In this document: piece after piece, positions 52,183-60,391 of the stretch
Layout: each line of letters opens with the position of its first letter
How positions within the stretch are numbered: position 1 is the stretch's first letter
Source: Clostridia bacterium
GTDB taxonomy: Bacteria; Bacillota; Clostridia; Oscillospirales; CAG-272
Direction of reading: 5' to 3'
NCBI GenBank assembly: GCA_017625755.1
Contig: JAGAKG010000035.1
Coordinates: forward strand, 1-64,000
DNA length: 64,000 nt
Notes under the pieces: model-generated
What the model was told of the DNA's origin: nothing
Seen by the model: the letters and a program-made list of their open reading frames with translations, nothing else
The model's database searches: none
Program-made: the position numbers and the translations under genes

Positions 52183-52188
52183 TATAGC

Positions 52189-52227
52189 AAAACGGCTGAG
52201 AATTTTAAAATTCTCAGCCGTTTTTTA
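52189..52227 (+). terminator. Terminator after mscL
   Basis: A perfect 18-bp palindrome around ACGGCTGAGAATTTT, ending in six T. Confidence 0.92.
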
Positions 52228-52230
52228 ATT

Positions 52231-52258
52231 AAGGGGTTGCGGATTTCCGCAACCCCTT
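52231..52258 (-). terminator. Hairpin terminator after pckG
   Basis: The 12-bp stem AAGGGGTTGCGG/CCGCAACCCCTT with a 4-base loop, directly downstream of the pckG stop. The U-run on the minus strand is short. Confidence 0.65.
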
Positions 52259-52271
52259 TACTGTCATAATT

Positions 52272-54053
52272 TTACGCTTTGAGTCTTGCTTCGAGTGCTG
52301 CAAGCTCGTCGTACATAGCCTGAGGAACTCTGTCGCCAACCTGAGCGTAGAATTCCTTGATGTTAGCAACATCCTCGAGCCAGGAAGCCTTATCAACTGT
52401 GAGAAGCTCCTTGATAGTGTCGAGAGTAACATTCTCAAGTCCCTCAATGTTGATGTCCTCTGCATTAGGAACATATCCGATAGGAGTGATGTTCGCGTCA
52501 ACCTTGCCCTCGCAACGGTCGAGTATCCACATAAGAACTCTCATATTATCGCCAAATCCGGGCCAAATGAAGTTTCCGTTATCATCGGTACGGAACCAGT
52601 TTACATGGAATATCTTGGGAGGATTAGGAATCATTGTACCCATCTTGAGCCAGTGTGCCCAGTAGTCACCCATATCGTAACCAACGAAAGGTCTCATAGC
52701 CATAGGATCGCGACGAACAACTCCTACTGCGCCTGCCGCAGCCGCGGTTGTCTCGGAAGCCATGATAGAGCCGACAAATGCGCCATTCTGCCAGCTTGTC
52801 GACTGGTAAACCAGAGGAGCGGTCTTTGCTCTGCGTCCGCCAAATACGATTGCGGAAAGAGGAACTCCTGCGGGATTATTGAACTCCTTGGAAATGCAAG
52901 GACAGTTGATAGCCATAGCTGTGAAACGGCTGTTGGGATGAGCGCCGCAGGTGGACTTGTCTGCCTTATTGTACTTCGTGCAATCCCATACATTGCCCTT
53001 CCAGTCTATTGCGTTCGTAGGAGGATTCTTGTCAAGTCCTTCCCACCAAACGGTATTGTTGTCAAGGTTATGAACAACATTTGTAAATATTGTATCTCTC
53101 ATAGTTGTGTGGAGAGCGTTGGGGTTGGACTGCTCGTTTGTACCGGGAGCAACTCCGAAGAATCCGTTCTCGGGGTTAACCGCCCAGAGTCTTCCGTCCT
53201 CACCGACACGAATCCAAGCGATATCGTCACCTACGCACCAAACCTTGTATCCCTTCTTCGCATAGAATTCAGGAGGAATAAGCATTGCGAGGTTGGTCTT
53301 ACCGCAAGCAGACGGGAATGCAGCAGAGATATACTTTGTCTCACCGTCGGGATATTCAACACCGAGAATGAGCATGTGTTCTGCCATCCAGCCCTCTTTG
53401 CGTCCGATATAGGAAGCTATACGGAGAGCGAAGCACTTCTTACCGAGAAGAACATTTCCGCCGTAGCCCGAGTTGACAGACCAGATGGTGTTGTCCTCAG
53501 GGAAATGGCAGATGTAACGGTTTTCCTCGTCGATATCAGCTCTTGCGTGAAGTCCCTTGATGAAGTCGCCGCTCTCACCGAGAGCCTCGAGAACATCGGT
53601 TCCAACGCGAGTCATTATAAGCATATTAAGAACGACATAGATAGAGTCTGTAAGCTCAATTCCGTACTTTGCGAAGGGCGAGCCAACGATACTCATAGAA
53701 TAAGGAATAACATACATTGTTCTTCCCTTCATTGAGCCGCGGTAAAGCTTTCCAAGCTTCTCATAGCACTCCTTGGGATCCATCCAGTTGTTGATGTTTC
53801 CTGCATCCTCTTTCTTGGAGGTGCAAATAAATGTTCTGCCTTCAACACGAGCAACATCGTTTACTGCAGTTCTGTGAAGATAGCAGTTAGGAAGAAGCTC
53901 CTCGTTGAGCTTGATCATTTCGCCTGTCGAGCACGCTTCAGCTCTTAAAGCCTCTGCCTGTTCCTCGGAACCGTCTATCCAGACGATCTTATCAGGCTGT
54001 GTCATAGCCTTCATCTCGTCGATCCAGCTAAGAACAAACTTGTTTTTTGTCAT
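52272..54053 (-). CDS. pckG: Phosphoenolpyruvate carboxykinase (GTP)
   Basis: A 593-residue enzyme that interconverts oxaloacetate and PEP with GDP/GTP. It has the kinase P-loop AFPSACGKTNLAMLIPP with the reactive cysteine of the GTP class, VGDDIAWIRVGEDGRLWAVNPENGFFGVAPGT, and WKGNVWD. In anaerobes it often runs in the carboxylating direction to make oxaloacetate and GTP. I chose the ATG at 54053 after GAGGAG. It stands alone, with a promoter at 54137-54165. Confidence 0.96.
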   Translation of the reverse strand: MTKNKFVLSWIDEMKAMTQPDKIVWIDGSEEQAEALRAEACSTGEMIKLNEELLPNCYLHRTAVNDVARVEGRTFICTSKKEDAGNINNWMDPKECYEKLGKLYRGSMKGRTMYVIPYSMSIVGSPFAKYGIELTDSIYVVLNMLIMTRVGTDVLEALGESGDFIKGLHARADIDEENRYICHFPEDNTIWSVNSGYGGNVLLGKKCFALRIASYIGRKEGWMAEHMLILGVEYPDGETKYISAAFPSACGKTNLAMLIPPEFYAKKGYKVWCVGDDIAWIRVGEDGRLWAVNPENGFFGVAPGTNEQSNPNALHTTMRDTIFTNVVHNLDNNTVWWEGLDKNPPTNAIDWKGNVWDCTKYNKADKSTCGAHPNSRFTAMAINCPCISKEFNNPAGVPLSAIVFGGRRAKTAPLVYQSTSWQNGAFVGSIMASETTAAAAGAVGVVRRDPMAMRPFVGYDMGDYWAHWLKMGTMIPNPPKIFHVNWFRTDDNGNFIWPGFGDNMRVLMWILDRCEGKVDANITPIGYVPNAEDINIEGLENVTLDTIKELLTVDKASWLEDVANIKEFYAQVGDRVPQAMYDELAALEARLKA

Positions 54054-54136
54054 GACTTTTCTCCTCTTTATGTTCATTTTTTAATTATTTGGGACAAATC
54101 CAAAGCTAACGACATTTCAATCGTTACCCATTTTAT

Positions 54137-54165
54137 ATTTTAACATCAAATTCCTTTTTTTGCAA
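54137..54165 (-). promoter_or_regulatory. Promoter of pckG
   Basis: Minus strand TTGCAA (54160-54165), a 17-base spacer ending in TGT and TAAAAT (54137-54142). The leader before the start is about 75 bases. No clear cre site is seen. Confidence 0.7.
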
Positions 54166-54232
54166 GAGGAATTTCATAATGGTTACACTTTGTTAACAAT
54201 TAAACAAGCTTTATCGTTGCTATAAAAGCAAA

Positions 54233-54264
54233 GGCTATAAAAGAGTTAATTCCCTTTTATAGCC
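54233..54264 (-). terminator. Terminator after malQ
   Basis: The 11-bp stem GGCTATAAAAG/CTTTTATAGCC lies just after the malQ stop on the minus strand, followed by U-rich sequence. Confidence 0.75.
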
Positions 54265-54271
54265 CTTGGCT

Positions 54272-55711
54272 TTAAGCTCTGCCGTAAAGATTATTAAGAT
54301 GGCGCAGCCTTGCTCTATCTATCGAATTTATCTGCTCGTATGTAAAGCGGATCTGCCAGTTTCCGTCCGCCTCTCCGGGGATATTCATTCGGGTGTCTCT
54401 GCCGTAACCAAGTATATCCTGAATTGGGATAATTACGGTCGCCGCATGACTTGCGAGCATTGTTTTCACAATATGTCTGCAAGCCTCATCCCAATCGTTT
54501 CCGTTATATCCGCAATAATCGAACACCCGTTTACGGGTATTCTCATCAAGCTCCCAGATATAGCCGAGAAGTGTATTGTTGTCGTGTGTTCCCGTATATG
54601 CTACACAATTTTCGGTATAATTGTGCGGCAGATGCGTCGAGTTACTGTCACCAAGAAATCCGAACTGAAAAACTCTCATTCCTGGGAAGCCGCTGTAACG
54701 CACAAGCTCCTCAACCTCGGGGGTTATATCGCCGAGGTCCTCGGCGATAACAAGCGAGTCGCCTACCGTCTTGCGAAGCTCGTTGATAAAACGCTTACCG
54801 CCGCTCTTCACCCATTTTCCTTTCCTCGCGCTATCCGCGTCCGCAGGAACACTCCAAAAGGATTCAAAGCCACGAAAATGGTCGATTCTTACTCCATCGA
54901 ACATTTCAAGATTATGTTTCATTCTCTCGCACCACCAGGCGTATCCGTCCTCACGCATCCTTTTCCAATCGTAAAGAGGATTTCCCCAAAGCTGACCGTC
55001 CTCTGAGAAATAGTCGGGCGGAACGCCCGCCACGCTCTTTGGCCTGCCGCGACTATCCATATCGAACAGCTCTTTATCCGAAAAAACATCAGCGCTATCG
55101 GGAGAAACATATATCGGTATGTCGCCGATTATGGCAATTTCCTTTTTGTTCGCGTATTCCCTTACCTTCTTCCATTGAAAGAAAAATTCGTACTGTATGA
55201 ATTTCCACATAAACAGGGTATCTGAGTCGTAGGTATCCACGGTAAAATCACAGCATTCCTTGCCGCCATTTGACTCTTTTAGCGACATAAATACACAGAA
55301 ATCCGCAAGTCTTTTATTCTTTTCGATAAATTTCTCGATTTTCTCTCTATGCGACGCACTTACGCGCTGCGATGCCTTTTTAAGCAAAGGCAAACGAGTA
55401 TCCCCGAGAAAATCATATTCGCAAACATAGGGCGTGCGCTGACGAAGAGATGCCAACTCATCCGCCGTTATAAGCCCCCTCTCATAAAGCTGCTCAAGGT
55501 CGACAAAATAGGGATTTCCCGCAAAAGCCGAATAGGATTTATACGGCGAATTGCAATCGTCTGTAACACCGAACGGCAAGACCTGCCAATAGGAAAATCC
55601 GCAATCCGACAAAAAATCTATAAACTGCTCCGCGCTCCTGCCAAAGCCGCCAATAGAATAATCTCCCCACAGCATAGTTATATGCATAAGGATTCCACTT
55701 TTTCGTTTCAT
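54272..55711 (-). CDS. malQ: 4-alpha-glucanotransferase
   Basis: A 479-residue GH77 amylomaltase that rearranges maltodextrins and glycogen-derived glucans. It has the nucleophile stretch DGVRIDHFRGFESFW, the acid/base AEDLGDITPEVEELV, and YTGTHDNNTLLGYIW. It starts RKSGILMHITMLWGDYSIGGFG. I chose the ATG at 55711 after GGAG. It begins 16 bases after the polA stop and may be read from the polA promoter. Confidence 0.95.
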   Translation of the reverse strand: MKRKSGILMHITMLWGDYSIGGFGRSAEQFIDFLSDCGFSYWQVLPFGVTDDCNSPYKSYSAFAGNPYFVDLEQLYERGLITADELASLRQRTPYVCEYDFLGDTRLPLLKKASQRVSASHREKIEKFIEKNKRLADFCVFMSLKESNGGKECCDFTVDTYDSDTLFMWKFIQYEFFFQWKKVREYANKKEIAIIGDIPIYVSPDSADVFSDKELFDMDSRGRPKSVAGVPPDYFSEDGQLWGNPLYDWKRMREDGYAWWCERMKHNLEMFDGVRIDHFRGFESFWSVPADADSARKGKWVKSGGKRFINELRKTVGDSLVIAEDLGDITPEVEELVRYSGFPGMRVFQFGFLGDSNSTHLPHNYTENCVAYTGTHDNNTLLGYIWELDENTRKRVFDYCGYNGNDWDEACRHIVKTMLASHAATVIIPIQDILGYGRDTRMNIPGEADGNWQIRFTYEQINSIDRARLRHLNNLYGRA

Positions 55712-55727
55712 ATTAACTCCGTAAAAT

Positions 55728-58295
55728 TTATTTAGCCTCAAACCAATTTGCGCCTATATGCGCCTCAACATCAAGCGGCACCTTGAGAGAAACCGCTCCC
55801 TCCATTTCGCTGACAAGTATTCTCATAGCCTCTTCCGCGCAATCCTTATGCGCCTCAAGCAAAAGCTCGTCGTGAACCTGAAGAATAAGCTTTGCGTCTA
55901 TCCCCGCCTCGGAAAGCTTTTTATGCGTGTTTATCATAGCAATTTTTATGATATCTGCCGCAGTTCCCTGAATGGGACTGTTCATAGCCACTCTCTCTCC
56001 GAAATGCTGAAGATTTTTATTCGACGCCTTTATCTCGGGTATATATCTCCGTCTGCCGAACAAAGTGGAAACATATCCGTCAAGCTTCGCTTGCTTCTTG
56101 ATATTTTCAAGATATTGATGGACTTTCGGGAAGCCCTCGAGGTATGACTCAATATATTGCTTTGCCTGAGCGCGTGATATTCCAAGGTCCTCAGAAAGCG
56201 AATATTCGCCGATACCGTAAACTATTCCGAAGTTCACCGCCTTTGCTCTCTTTCTCAGCTCGGGAGTGACATTCTCTCGGGAGACGCCAAAAACTCTTGC
56301 CGCTGTCGAGGTGTGAATATCCTCTCCGCCAACGAAGGCTTCTATCATCGTTTCATCCTCGGATATGTCGGCAAGAAGTCTCAGCTCTATCTGTGAATAG
56401 TCGGCGTCAACGATAACATAGTCCTCGTTTTTCGGAATGAAATATTTTCTGAACCGTCTGCCAAGCTCTGTACGCACGGGAATATTCTGAAGATTAGGCT
56501 CGGCAGAGGAAAGTCTGCCCGTCGCGGTACCCGTCTGGTTAAGCACCGTGTGAATTCTTCCGTCAGCGTCGGCAAGATTGATAAGCGCGTCTGTATATGT
56601 GGAATTAAGCTTGGTTATCTGTCTGTAATCAAGTATATCATCGATAATATCGTGCTTGCCTCTGAGCTTGTTAAGAACCTCTGCGTCGGTGGAATAACCC
56701 GTCTTGGTTTTCTTCAGTGCGGGAAGTCCGAGCTTATTGAACAAAACATCTCCAAGCTGCTTGGGGGAATCTATATTGAATTCCTCGCCCGCAGAGCAAT
56801 ATATCCTCTCTCTGAGCGCCTCGGCGACCTCGGAAAGCTCGTTGCGATACTCCGCAATTCCCGCGGTATCTATCTTCACGCCTACCGTTTCCATATCAGC
56901 TAAAACCGCCGCGAGCGGCATCTCGATATCAAAGAGAAGATGCTCTATACCCTCGGATATTATTTTAGGGAGCATTATTTCATAAAGTGTGAAGACCGCG
57001 ACCGCGGGATTTATATTCTCTGTAAGCGATGTTCCCGCATATTCAAGATATATTTCTTCAAGACCGTAGCTTCTGCGAGTTGAGTTGAGCGCATAAGCCG
57101 TGAGCATAACATCAAAATAGCAGGAGCTGTATTCTACCCCTCTCGCATAAAGGAGCTTATACATCGCCTTTGCGTCGTGGGTTACTATCCTTGCGCCGTT
57201 CAGTATCTCAGCAAGAAAACCACTCGCAAGCTCTGATGCCTCGCACATCAAAAGATTCTCCGAATCGTATACAGAAATCACTCCGTCGGACGATAGATAA
57301 ACCGAAATCGTCTTGTCTGCGAAGCAAGTCTTGGCGGCTGCGATAGATATAGTCTTTACAGCTCTGTCGCACAATGCCGTATCGGTAGTCTCCTCTGCGG
57401 TCTGTCCGACCTCAGGACTTTTCTCTGCTTCCACAGTATCAAGCTCAAGCTTTTTTATAAGTGAGAAGAATTCAAGCTTTTCAAAGAGGGCTTTAAGCAC
57501 GGGCTTGTTTATTCCTGTGTATTCAGCGGCAACGCTATCGAATGATATCGGCGCGTTTCTCTCGATACGCGCGAGCTTTTGCGAGAGGAAAGCGCTATCC
57601 TTGCCGTCGGTAAGCTTTTGCTTAACAGACGGCGAAAGCTTAGCTTCGCTGTATTTTTCATATACCCCTTCAAGTGTGGAAAATTCCCCTATAAGCTTCA
57701 GCGCGGTCTTTTCTCCTATTCCCGCGACTCCCGGGATATTATCCGAGCTATCTCCCATCAGTGCCTTGACATCAACGAACTGAGAGGGCTCTATTCCGTA
57801 AACCTCGCGGAAATGCTCTCTGTCGAAATTCACAGTTTCCTTGTTTGTCGCAAGAAGGACCGTCGTATCGGCGTCTATGAGCTGAAGCGAGTCTCTGTCT
57901 CCTGTCAGGACATAAGAGTGAATTTCCTCTTTAGCCGCGTGGGCAGATACCGTTCCCAATATATCATCTGCCTCATAGCCCTCAAGCTCAAGTACGCTAA
58001 GTCCCATTCCTCTCATACACTCCTTGGCGTACGGAAGCTGCTCTGCAAGTTCTTCGGGCATTCCCTTTCTGTTGGCTTTATATCCGTCGAACATTTTATG
58101 TCTGAATGTGGGCGCTTTAAGGTCAAAGGCTACCACGCAATAATCGGGCTTTACGACGCCTATATTTTTTGAAAGAATGGTATACATTCCGAAGACCGCA
58201 TTGGTGTGAAGCCCGTCCTTCGTTGTAAGCGGATGAACTCCGTAAAAGGCTCTGTTGAGTATACTGTTTCCGTCGACGACCAAGATTTTTTTCAT
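55728..58295 (-). CDS. polA: DNA polymerase I
   Basis: An 855-residue repair polymerase. The 5'-3' exonuclease domain (about 1-290) has VDGNSILNRAFYG and SDNIPGVAGIGEKTA. The middle 3'-5' exonuclease-like domain (about 305-460) lacks the DxE and distal Asp residues (YLSSDGVI and THDAKAMY stand there), so proofreading is probably lost, as in Bst and Taq. The polymerase domain keeps VDADYSQIELR (motif A), RAKAVNFGIVYGIGEY (O helix) and QVHDELLLE (motif C). A promoter is at 58336-58365. Confidence 0.96.
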   Translation of the reverse strand: MKKILVVDGNSILNRAFYGVHPLTTKDGLHTNAVFGMYTILSKNIGVVKPDYCVVAFDLKAPTFRHKMFDGYKANRKGMPEELAEQLPYAKECMRGMGLSVLELEGYEADDILGTVSAHAAKEEIHSYVLTGDRDSLQLIDADTTVLLATNKETVNFDREHFREVYGIEPSQFVDVKALMGDSSDNIPGVAGIGEKTALKLIGEFSTLEGVYEKYSEAKLSPSVKQKLTDGKDSAFLSQKLARIERNAPISFDSVAAEYTGINKPVLKALFEKLEFFSLIKKLELDTVEAEKSPEVGQTAEETTDTALCDRAVKTISIAAAKTCFADKTISVYLSSDGVISVYDSENLLMCEASELASGFLAEILNGARIVTHDAKAMYKLLYARGVEYSSCYFDVMLTAYALNSTRRSYGLEEIYLEYAGTSLTENINPAVAVFTLYEIMLPKIISEGIEHLLFDIEMPLAAVLADMETVGVKIDTAGIAEYRNELSEVAEALRERIYCSAGEEFNIDSPKQLGDVLFNKLGLPALKKTKTGYSTDAEVLNKLRGKHDIIDDILDYRQITKLNSTYTDALINLADADGRIHTVLNQTGTATGRLSSAEPNLQNIPVRTELGRRFRKYFIPKNEDYVIVDADYSQIELRLLADISEDETMIEAFVGGEDIHTSTAARVFGVSRENVTPELRKRAKAVNFGIVYGIGEYSLSEDLGISRAQAKQYIESYLEGFPKVHQYLENIKKQAKLDGYVSTLFGRRRYIPEIKASNKNLQHFGERVAMNSPIQGTAADIIKIAMINTHKKLSEAGIDAKLILQVHDELLLEAHKDCAEEAMRILVSEMEGAVSLKVPLDVEAHIGANWFEAK

Positions 58296-58335
58296 AAATA
58301 AACCTCTGTTTTTTCAGCAGTAATTATACTTAAAT

Positions 58336-58365
58336 AGTATATCACTTTTAATAACTCATTGTCAA
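58336..58365 (-). promoter_or_regulatory. Promoter of polA
   Basis: Minus strand perfect TTGACA (58360-58365), an 18-base spacer ending in TGA and TATACT (58336-58341). Confidence 0.82.
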
Positions 58366-58422
58366 GCAAATTGTGTTTATTGCAGCGCAATTGTATCTAT
58401 TTTTTTATTTTCAAGGAATATC

Positions 58423-58451
58423 TTGACCTACCGAACCAAATATTGTATAAT
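58423..58451 (+). promoter_or_regulatory. Promoter of the M23-like gene
   Basis: TTGACC (58423-58428), a 17-base spacer ending in TTG and perfect TATAAT (58446-58451), 38 bases before the start. Confidence 0.83.
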
Positions 58452-58489
58452 AGTTACATGCTTATCATAATCTTTCGAGGAGATAATAT

Positions 58490-60193
58490 ATGAAAAACAA
58501 GGGATACTTCGGCGGCGCAAGGCGCTCCGACAAAAAAGCCCCAAAAAGAATAATAATAATCGCAGCTATCGTCGTGGCTATATTCGTTCCCGCAATTGCG
58601 GCGTGGATAAACTATTCGCTGAAATCGAACGATACAAAATCAACACCTGACAATCTTATGAATGTGTCATTATACGAGGATAACACTTTGCTTTTTGAGG
58701 AAGAAGAAGACCCTGAAAAAGCAACCGCCGACACTCTTGTGTCTATATTCGATTCTATTTTGAAGAACAGGACAGAAGCACAAAGAGCCCCTAATCTCGC
58801 AGAAAGAACTCCTTTGCGTGCCGTCGTAACTGTTGCGGACACCTCCGACGAGTATCTTTGCTACTTCTCCGAGGACGATGACGACAACTACTGCGTCGAC
58901 AGCTCTGAAAAGGTGTATCTCATTTCTACCGTAGACGCTCAACACTTTATGACCTCGCAATACGCGGAAACGCTTTATGCGGAATCTATTCCGCCCCTTC
59001 TCTATACCTCGGCAGGAGACGCGGTAACTCCCGTATCAGTTGACTGGAAATATCAGGATATATCGGGAGCTATGCGGAGCGCGCAGAAGGCTAAGACCGC
59101 AGAAGCCGAGCTTATGTATAATATGGCGGGAGCGCTTGGGATTTCCTTTGATACCGAGCCCGACGAATGCTCGGTAAAGATATACAAGAGCGGAATTGTA
59201 ATCTATACGGGTACTTACACTAATATGTCCGAAATTATCGTTGAGCCCGGAACGACACTTCAATTGAAGGTAGACGCAATATGGAAGGCCTCTCCCGAGA
59301 AAAAATATGCGGGTACTGTATCTTATGATTTCAAGGTGCTTTTGAGAGACCGCTCGGAATTTATTCTCAACAAGACCGAGCTAACCACGGGCGACTTTAT
59401 AGCTGTTGCCTGCACGAATATCCTTGACCCGAGTAAGATAAGCTTCAAATCCGAGCCAGATATAGGCTTCACCCCTAAATTCTTCGAGGACGGAGATATC
59501 GTACGCGCGCTTATCCCGTTCGGTGATAATCTTGAAGCGGGTGACTATTCTCTGACATTCGTTTACGGAGCCGCAGAGGAAACTATTTCCGTCGCGCTCT
59601 CAGCCCACCCGAACCCCGACACATCTTACACCGTTGACGATACTAAAGAGCCTGAATTATTCAAAAATACGGTATCGGCAGACTTGATATTTAAAGACAT
59701 AATGAAGAAGCTCGATTCCTCGCATACCGACTATATTTTCTTCCGAAGCAGCTTCGACGATTACTCAAATCAGAGCGCGACAAAGACCTACGCATACGGC
59801 TACACCTTCAAAACCTCTGATGACACCGTAACGCACACAATCAAGGGTGAGTTCTGGTCATCTGATGAGGGAAAGGACGCCCCCGTAACCGCTCTCAACA
59901 GCGGATATGTTGCTTATAGCGGCAGCTGCGATTACCTAGGGAACTTCGTCGTATTAGAGCACGGAATGGGGCTTAGAACGGTATACGGACACCTTGAATC
60001 CAACAATGTGAAGGCGGGCGATTATGTCAAGAAGGGCGAAATCGTCGGATACACCGGAAAGCTTAATAAGTTCTCCGACGAGGGTGTGTTTATTCAATGT
60101 TATATTTTCGACACTCCCGTGGATTACAGTAAAATAGCAGGACAGCAGATAAAACTATACACCATTCCCGAACAGACAACAAAAACAGAATAA
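58490..60193 (+). CDS. Membrane-anchored protein with degenerate M23/LytM domain
   Basis: A 567-residue protein with a basic N-terminus, a membrane span (about 20-42) and a long extracytoplasmic region. The C-terminal part (about 445-555) has the LytM fold pattern: SGYVAYSGSCDYLGNFVVLEHGMGLRTVYGHLESNNVKAGDYVKKGEIVGYTG. The first zinc motif (HxxxD) is replaced by GEFWSSDEGKD and the final HxH by FIQCY; only the His of YGHL remains. It is therefore probably a non-catalytic LytM protein, like EnvC or the SpoIIQ-type adaptors. It precedes an FtsX-type ABC permease but has its own promoter and terminator. GAGGAG precedes the ATG. Confidence 0.78.
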   Translation: MKNKGYFGGARRSDKKAPKRIIIIAAIVVAIFVPAIAAWINYSLKSNDTKSTPDNLMNVSLYEDNTLLFEEEEDPEKATADTLVSIFDSILKNRTEAQRAPNLAERTPLRAVVTVADTSDEYLCYFSEDDDDNYCVDSSEKVYLISTVDAQHFMTSQYAETLYAESIPPLLYTSAGDAVTPVSVDWKYQDISGAMRSAQKAKTAEAELMYNMAGALGISFDTEPDECSVKIYKSGIVIYTGTYTNMSEIIVEPGTTLQLKVDAIWKASPEKKYAGTVSYDFKVLLRDRSEFILNKTELTTGDFIAVACTNILDPSKISFKSEPDIGFTPKFFEDGDIVRALIPFGDNLEAGDYSLTFVYGAAEETISVALSAHPNPDTSYTVDDTKEPELFKNTVSADLIFKDIMKKLDSSHTDYIFFRSSFDDYSNQSATKTYAYGYTFKTSDDTVTHTIKGEFWSSDEGKDAPVTALNSGYVAYSGSCDYLGNFVVLEHGMGLRTVYGHLESNNVKAGDYVKKGEIVGYTGKLNKFSDEGVFIQCYIFDTPVDYSKIAGQQIKLYTIPEQTTKTE

Positions 60194-60199
60194 TCCCCT

Positions 60200-60243
60200 A
60201 AGGGGCTGATTCATTCTTAATGACTCAGTCCCTTTTAATTTTT
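60200..60243 (+). terminator. Terminator after the M23-like gene
   Basis: The 10-bp stem AAGGGGCTGA/TCAGTCCCTT (one G-U pair) is followed by TTAATTTTT. Confidence 0.8.
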
Positions 60244-60310
60244 GTGTTTTTTGCACAAAAAGCAGAGTCGCATTTTATAATCTCGAACAAGCAAAAATCA
60301 TTCCATTTTC

Positions 60311-60339
60311 TTGATTTCATAATTTATATGTGATATAAT
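60311..60339 (+). promoter_or_regulatory. Promoter of the ABC permease operon
   Basis: TTGATT (60311-60316), a 17-base spacer ending in TGA and perfect TATAAT (60334-60339), 52 bases before the start. Confidence 0.8.
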
Positions 60340-60391
60340 TTTAAGTGGTAATTTTTGTTGCTTTAGGGATAAATTATACGGAGGAAAAAGA

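Noticed and set aside
52605-53735. A 376-codon plus-strand frame opposite pckG.
   Set aside because: Antisense shadow of PEP carboxykinase without any protein family features.
58490-60193. Calling the M23-like protein SpoIIQ or an active endopeptidase.
   Set aside because: It is twice the size of SpoIIQ, is not beside spoIID or similar genes, and lacks the zinc ligands needed for catalysis.
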